Shown here: positions 59,602-64,000 of the stretch, one piece after another
Numbering within the stretch: position 1 is the first letter of the stretch
How the letters are laid out: the number at the start of each line of letters is the position of its first letter
Origin: Paragyromitra xinjiangensis
Taxonomy: Eukaryota; Ascomycota; Pezizomycetes; Pezizales; Discinaceae
Assembly (NCBI GenBank): GCA_038503065.1
Contig: JBCAMK010000016.1
Coordinates: 1,550,001-1,614,000, forward strand
Length of the DNA: 64,000 bases
Direction of reading: 5' to 3'
The notes under the pieces: generated by a model
Seen by the model: the letters and a program-made list of their open reading frames with translations, nothing else
Databases searched by the model: none
Told to the model about the DNA's origin: nothing
Program-made: the position numbers and the translations under genes

Positions 59602-61259
59602 GACGCTCTTTTGTATGAGGTTTTTTATGTTTGGGTTTCTTTTTAGTGCTGGTTCTGGGGGTGTTTGTGGAGTGAGGGATTGGGTTTATTTTTTGGTTTG
59701 GGATTTGGGATTAATGGTGTTCAGTCGCTGTTTGCACAGGTTATTTTCTTTGGGTTGGTTGGTAGATTCTGGTTGGAACTTTCAATAAATATTTGGTGAT
59801 AGGATCTGTTTACTGTTTGCATTTGGCTCTATGTGATATGTGTATGTCTGCGCAGAAGTATCTCAAGGGTAAGGAAGGTGATCCTGAGTAAAGGAAACTA
59901 GTGTTTACATATCAAAAAGGGTGTTTTGATCTTTTGATTTGAAAGTTGAATCCCTTCTATAATTTCGCTAAAGCTAAGGCTTTGGGGGCAATTGGGAATA
60001 CTCGACGAAAATTAAAGTATGGATGCCTAGAAACCCTAACCCGCGCCCAGGTCTGACCCAGCCTCGTATGAAGGGTTAGTGAACCAGGGAATACGGCTTG
60101 AGCATGGGGTTAGGGGTTCCGGCATCCGAATACTAAAATAATCGTTGAGTAGGTATCCACCAAATAGCAGCACCTAAATATGAACAGAGAATGGGACTTT
60201 AATCTAGTCTCGTGCCCACGTTGCAGTCGCCCAGATTTTTTTTTCAATATTTGGTGTTTAAAATCTGGAGTTCTAGGAAAAATCGCGTCAACCATCTAAA
60301 ATAAATGGCGATTTTCTCAAAAGGTCTAGAATCGAGACTAACTTTAATCCACCCTTGCAAGATTGTCATGACTAAGCAGGCGTCTATATGTGTGTAACTT
60401 GAAGTCATGAATTATCACTCGAATTGGTCTGAAGCACTTTAATTACTAGATCATCTATAGCTCAGCTAATTAACGATAAGGGTGTTAGTATATAAAGCCT
60501 AGATGTTTGGGGGAATATAATGGATTTTTACTTCCCTTCATGGAAGCAATTGAATCAAGGAAATTAGAGTTATTAGTGACCCGTAGCAAGCGAGAGGTAG
60601 TAAGAGTAATTTTATGTAGGGTATAGTGCGAGTAAATTATTGCTTCAAAGCCTGCAAGAGTCTAGGAATGTAGTAATTCTTTGTTTTACTATGCCTATAG
60701 AGGATCGGGGTAGTTAGGTTCATGGCATTCTAGTCCAAAATATGTAGATGGAGGATTATTGTGGGGAAAACTGGTGTACCGAGTCAAGGATTTATCTCTA
60801 GTTTGATGAAATTAGACTCTAATTCCCTCGGGCTTGTGCTACCACATGAGGTGGTGCTGAGTTTGGGGGGCAATGATTGGTACATACTAGCCACATTCGC
60901 GCCACATACTCCGATCTTAAATTAGCGATAGCAGTGGGGGTGGAAGTTTTTATTATGTTGGGTGATTGATTTCTGGGAATTTTTGTTTGAGGTCGGTCTA
61001 TACTTTTGCCTACGTACATGTGCGCATTCTGGGCTTTTGATCGAGGACATCCAGAGTGGCTTTCTTTCGTACTCCTAAGCCACAAGCGAAGCGGGGACAA
61101 CGCATAAACATGCGTGTATTTCCTTTCCCCTCAGCTCTAGATAACTGCGTAGGTGTATCTATCCCAACACACGAAGCTTCAACTTTCCTATTACCCATCA
61201 TCCGGAAACACAAGAATCCAGCACGTACAATGCAATCCAAAAGATCCCATTTTAATCTT
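59602..61259. other. Intergenic with one MITE
   Basis: T- and G-rich 3' region of the preceding gene, then AT-rich sequence. The 60205-60340 element is listed separately. No gene is seen. Confidence 0.5.
60205..60340. mobile_element. MITE, 136 bp, with 9-bp target duplication
   Basis: The ends are TAGTCTCGTGCCC and ...GAATCGAGACTA. Exact 9-bp direct repeats ACTTTAATC flank it (60196-60204 and 60341-60349). Mutator-like elements make 9-bp duplications. It shares its terminal sequence with the 38.1-kb element and its whole body with the 54.3-kb copy. It has no coding capacity. Confidence 0.85.
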
Positions 61260-64000
61260 ATGGCATTCATAAGAAGTTCCGCTTCTGTGACAGCCGCAAC
61301 AGGAATAAGGTGCGTAGGCCTTGAGGCTTCGATCCCACTGCGTACTAATCACTGATTATTTAGTTCCACCAACAAAAACCCCTGGCAACAAGCTATGGAA
61401 TGTCATCTGTCAAAGCTGACTGCTGAACAACTCGCTGAGATCTCACATCCGACAAGTCCTCAAGATCTTGTCACAATTCTCAAGGCTGTCGATAAGGATG
61501 CAAAATCGAAAAAGACGGCCAAGTTCCTCGATTTTTTATCCAAATATACTCAACCCCTTCAGCAATTCCAGGGCGCCATCGATGTTATCGTCGGAACGAA
61601 CGGAGGAATCGCGTAAGTCAAGATTATCATATATTTATGCTATTTATGGATATTCTGGGGGCTCTCCTGCCTTGGTGGCTGACAAATTGCGTTTACCTTG
61701 TGCTATAGCTCTCCTATCTGGGCCCCAATGAAGGCAGTTCTTATATTGCTGGACAAAAACGGCAAGGCATATGACATACTTGCTGGACACTTGACTTTAC
61801 TTTCTCGTAAACTGCCAATTTACGAGAAATATTCTCAACTTTTTCCGTCTTCAGAAGATCTTCGTAATGCCCTCGCGGTGGTTTACACGGACTACTTAGA
61901 TTTCTGTTTCAGAGCTGCGAATCATTTCCGTAGGAATGGAGCTCGTAAGTCATTTTCTATGTGTGATAATTTAAGTGAATCCTATCTCTGATCTGATAGC
62001 TTTATTTTAGTTAATCTGTTTCGTTCGATTGGACGATCATTTGAGGATGAATTCAAGGAGGTGTTAGCTAGCATTGAATCTAATGTTAATAGGGTAGATG
62101 ATGCAGTGAAAGTAGCAGCCTTTAGCGAGCAGGTTTCGAACCATGAGGGTCTGTGTTTATTCCTTTGAAATTTAGGCGTGCTCTCAACTTACCATTCATG
62201 TGCCTAAAGCTGCGAGACGGGAGAAGGCGCTGAGGTGGCTTTCACCATCTATTTTCGACACTGAACTGAACGAGTTCCGGAAGAATTACGTTTATGGAAC
62301 TTGCGAATGGATCAAAGAAACCGATGAGTACAAGCAATGGTCCGAAAAAGGTGCCCTGCCAAACCAGCCTGGACTCCTGTGGTTCCCATGGTTTGCAGGG
62401 TATGGAAAGAGCTTCATAGCCCATGTAAATACCCAAGAATTCTCATCTTCATTGAGGAATGCTAAAACTGCTATAGTTTGTGCGAGAAACCCTATCGCGT
62501 TCGCCGGGCCCAGTCCTTTTCTTCTTCTTCAACTCGAAGCAGGAAAACAGCGGAAAACGTACGACTATTTCTTTTCTACGAACAATCCTTTACCAACTCC
62601 TTGTAGAATTGCTTGATCCTAAGCTCTCAGAAACTTGCTTTTCTATCCTCTACCCTCTCGTTGAAAAAAGCGGGCAAAATGAGACTGGTTCTTTCGGGGA
62701 GCTCTGGAATGTCGCTGAGAAGATTTTCGCTCTGATTCCTAGGGTAAATGTTGTGGTTGATGCTCTTGATGAGTGCAATCCTGTAGAAAGGGTTGAGCTT
62801 TTAGAGAAGCTCGTTTCGATCACAAAGTCTACGAATACTTTCAAAATGGTTATTACGAGTAGACCAGAGCTTGACATTTCGAAGCTCTTCGATGGGGTAT
62901 CAGCAGGCGGGTTTCTTCGGTTAAGTTTCTCGAAGAAACACGTCAACCGTGACCTCAGAATATATGCTGAAAACCGTCTTCAGAGATCGGAAAAGCTCGC
63001 TGGTGAGGAACTTCAGAAGGAGATCAAAGAAAAGATTCTCGGCCGCGCAGACGTAAGTCGATCTCAATCTTGCATTTTGCAACGGCTAATAATGTGTGAT
63101 ATAGGGAATGTTTCTTTACGTTCGATTGATGATTGATGAGCTAGAGGAAGAAGCAACCGTTGCTGCTGTCTATGAAAGGTTGAGGAATCTTCCTAGAAGT
63201 TTGACCGGCTATTATGACACCGTAATGCAAGCGATCAGTAAGAGATCTGCTAGTCGTCGTCGATTAGCACGGGATATATTCCTATGGGCTATAACAACAT
63301 ATCGTCCCCTAAAGCTCCAAGAACTCCTCTCCGCACTTGAGGTTCAACGGAGAGGTCTGTCACGCAATGGCGACGATGGAGATGTCGACTGGCCTCTACT
63401 TGGTGATCCTAGGCAGCAGATTCGAGAAGCTTGTTTTCCCTTGGTTGAGATCCTAGAAGACCAAACGGTGCAGGTTGTTCATACATCAGTTACCCAGTAC
63501 TTACTTCGTCAACAGGTCATCGGTGATGCTGCAGACGGTGTACCGGTCACTATATTCACCTATGAAATTTCCAAGGCTCACAGCGAAGTGGCATTAGTCG
63601 CCCTGACTTTATTGCTGTCTGCGCCGGGTGGAAATCATCCAGGTAAGAAACCCCCGATAGGATCGCACTTGCAAATGATACTTATGTCGAGGAAGTCTTG
63701 CTCGAAAGTCCCGATGACCCTTCCGGAATCGAGACTTTCCACTCTTATTGTGTTATGGCTTGGAACCGTCATGTCAGTGAAGCCGAAGCCCACTTCCAAG
63801 ACCACCGCAAGACTCTGCTCGATTTCTGCCGAGGAGAGTCTAAAGCCTTCTCGAACTGGATTCAAGCCCGATGCCGCATCGATTTCCGGTTTAAACTCTA
63901 CTTCCGTTTGAAATCGCTAAAAATCGAGCCCTCGCCAATCCACATTGCGGTTTATTTCAACCTTGTCCAATTCGCGGATGAGCTGATAGCTAGTGGACTA
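61260..64000 (+). CDS. DUF7708-NACHT NLR, partial at right edge, with apparent frameshift
   Basis: Exons 61260-61309, 61364-61612, 61709-61944, 62011-62148, 62210-62424, 62477-63052 and 63105 onward join in frame (introns 52-96 bases). The start at 61260 adds MAFIRSSASVTAATG and the NPWQQAME motif expected at the start of DUF7708; residues to about 230 are that helical domain (DVIVGTNGGIASPIWAPMK). The NACHT domain has a P-loop FAGYGKSF near residue 288, where the first Gly of GxxxxGK is Trp, and a Walker B VNVVVDALDEC near 385, then MVITSRPELD and MFLYVRLMIDELE. At 63651-63655 a run of five C marks a frame change: coding resemblance continues in the next frame (VLLESPDDPSGIETFHSYC, PSPIHIAVYFNLVQFADELI) to the window edge. 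This may be a real lesion or a sequencing error. The C-terminal repeats lie outside the window. Likely a STAND-type sensor. Confidence 0.78.

Noticed and set aside
63642..63660. Possible intron GTAAGAAACCCCCGATAG in the right-edge NLR
   Set aside because: At 18 bases it is too short to be spliced; a frameshift in the C-run is the simpler reading.

Overview
The window is chromosomal DNA from a filamentous ascomycete (Pezizomycotina; the mix of genes would suit Leotiomycetes, but that placement is a guess). Reasons: short GT..AG introns of 50-100 bases with CTAAC/ACTAAT branch sites, the meiotic gene MND1, a Boi/Pob1-like SAM+PH protein, a Ser/Thr-rich wall protein with a GPI-type tail, and several STAND/NLR genes of the fungal type (HeLo-NACHT-ankyrin, DUF7708-NACHT, alpha/beta hydrolase-NACHT). 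No bacterial features (ribosome binding sites, operons, CRISPR) are seen. No database search could be run; names rest on motifs read by eye, and splice models were checked for reading-frame continuity at each junction unless stated.

Layout. 0-2.2 kb: a decayed NLR gene cut by the left edge. 2.3-3.7 kb: a hAT-type MITE just 3' of MND1 (minus). 6.2-7.3 kb: a 2-oxoglutarate/Fe(II) oxygenase. 7.3-13.6 kb: gene-poor. 13.8-16.8 kb: the SAM+PH polarity protein. 17.8-18.0 kb: a terminal coding exon of an unrecognised minus-strand gene. 19.4-22.6 kb: a 1015-residue mucin-like surface protein (minus). 25.8-29.8 and 48.6-53.5 kb: two paralogous proteins with a polytopic membrane N-terminus and more than 20 ankyrin repeats. 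30.9-34.7 kb: HeLo-NACHT-ankyrin NLR with an in-frame stop inside the ankyrin array. 36.0-37.6 kb: a HerA/TraG-like ATPase relic with an in-frame stop (minus). 38.9-43.1 kb: an intact nine-exon zinc finger-GTPase-RING-patatin protein (minus). 58.1-59.6 kb: a proline-rich acidic protein of unknown role. 61.3-64.0 kb: a DUF7708-NACHT gene running off the right edge, with one apparent frameshift.

How it fits together. The outer genes near 3-23 kb look like ordinary housekeeping genes with long regulatory spacers. From about 25 kb on, the window is an accessory region rich in recognition and cell-death type genes (NACHT, ankyrin, HeLo, patatin), with internally near-identical repeats, nonsense or frameshift lesions, and small DNA transposon relics. 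Differences between the arms of several MITEs are only C/T or G/A changes, and two of the gene lesions are plausible C-to-T changes; this fits repeat-induced point mutation but does not prove it. The least described items are the paired membrane-ankyrin genes and the neighbouring GTPase-RING-patatin gene and HerA-like ATPase relic.
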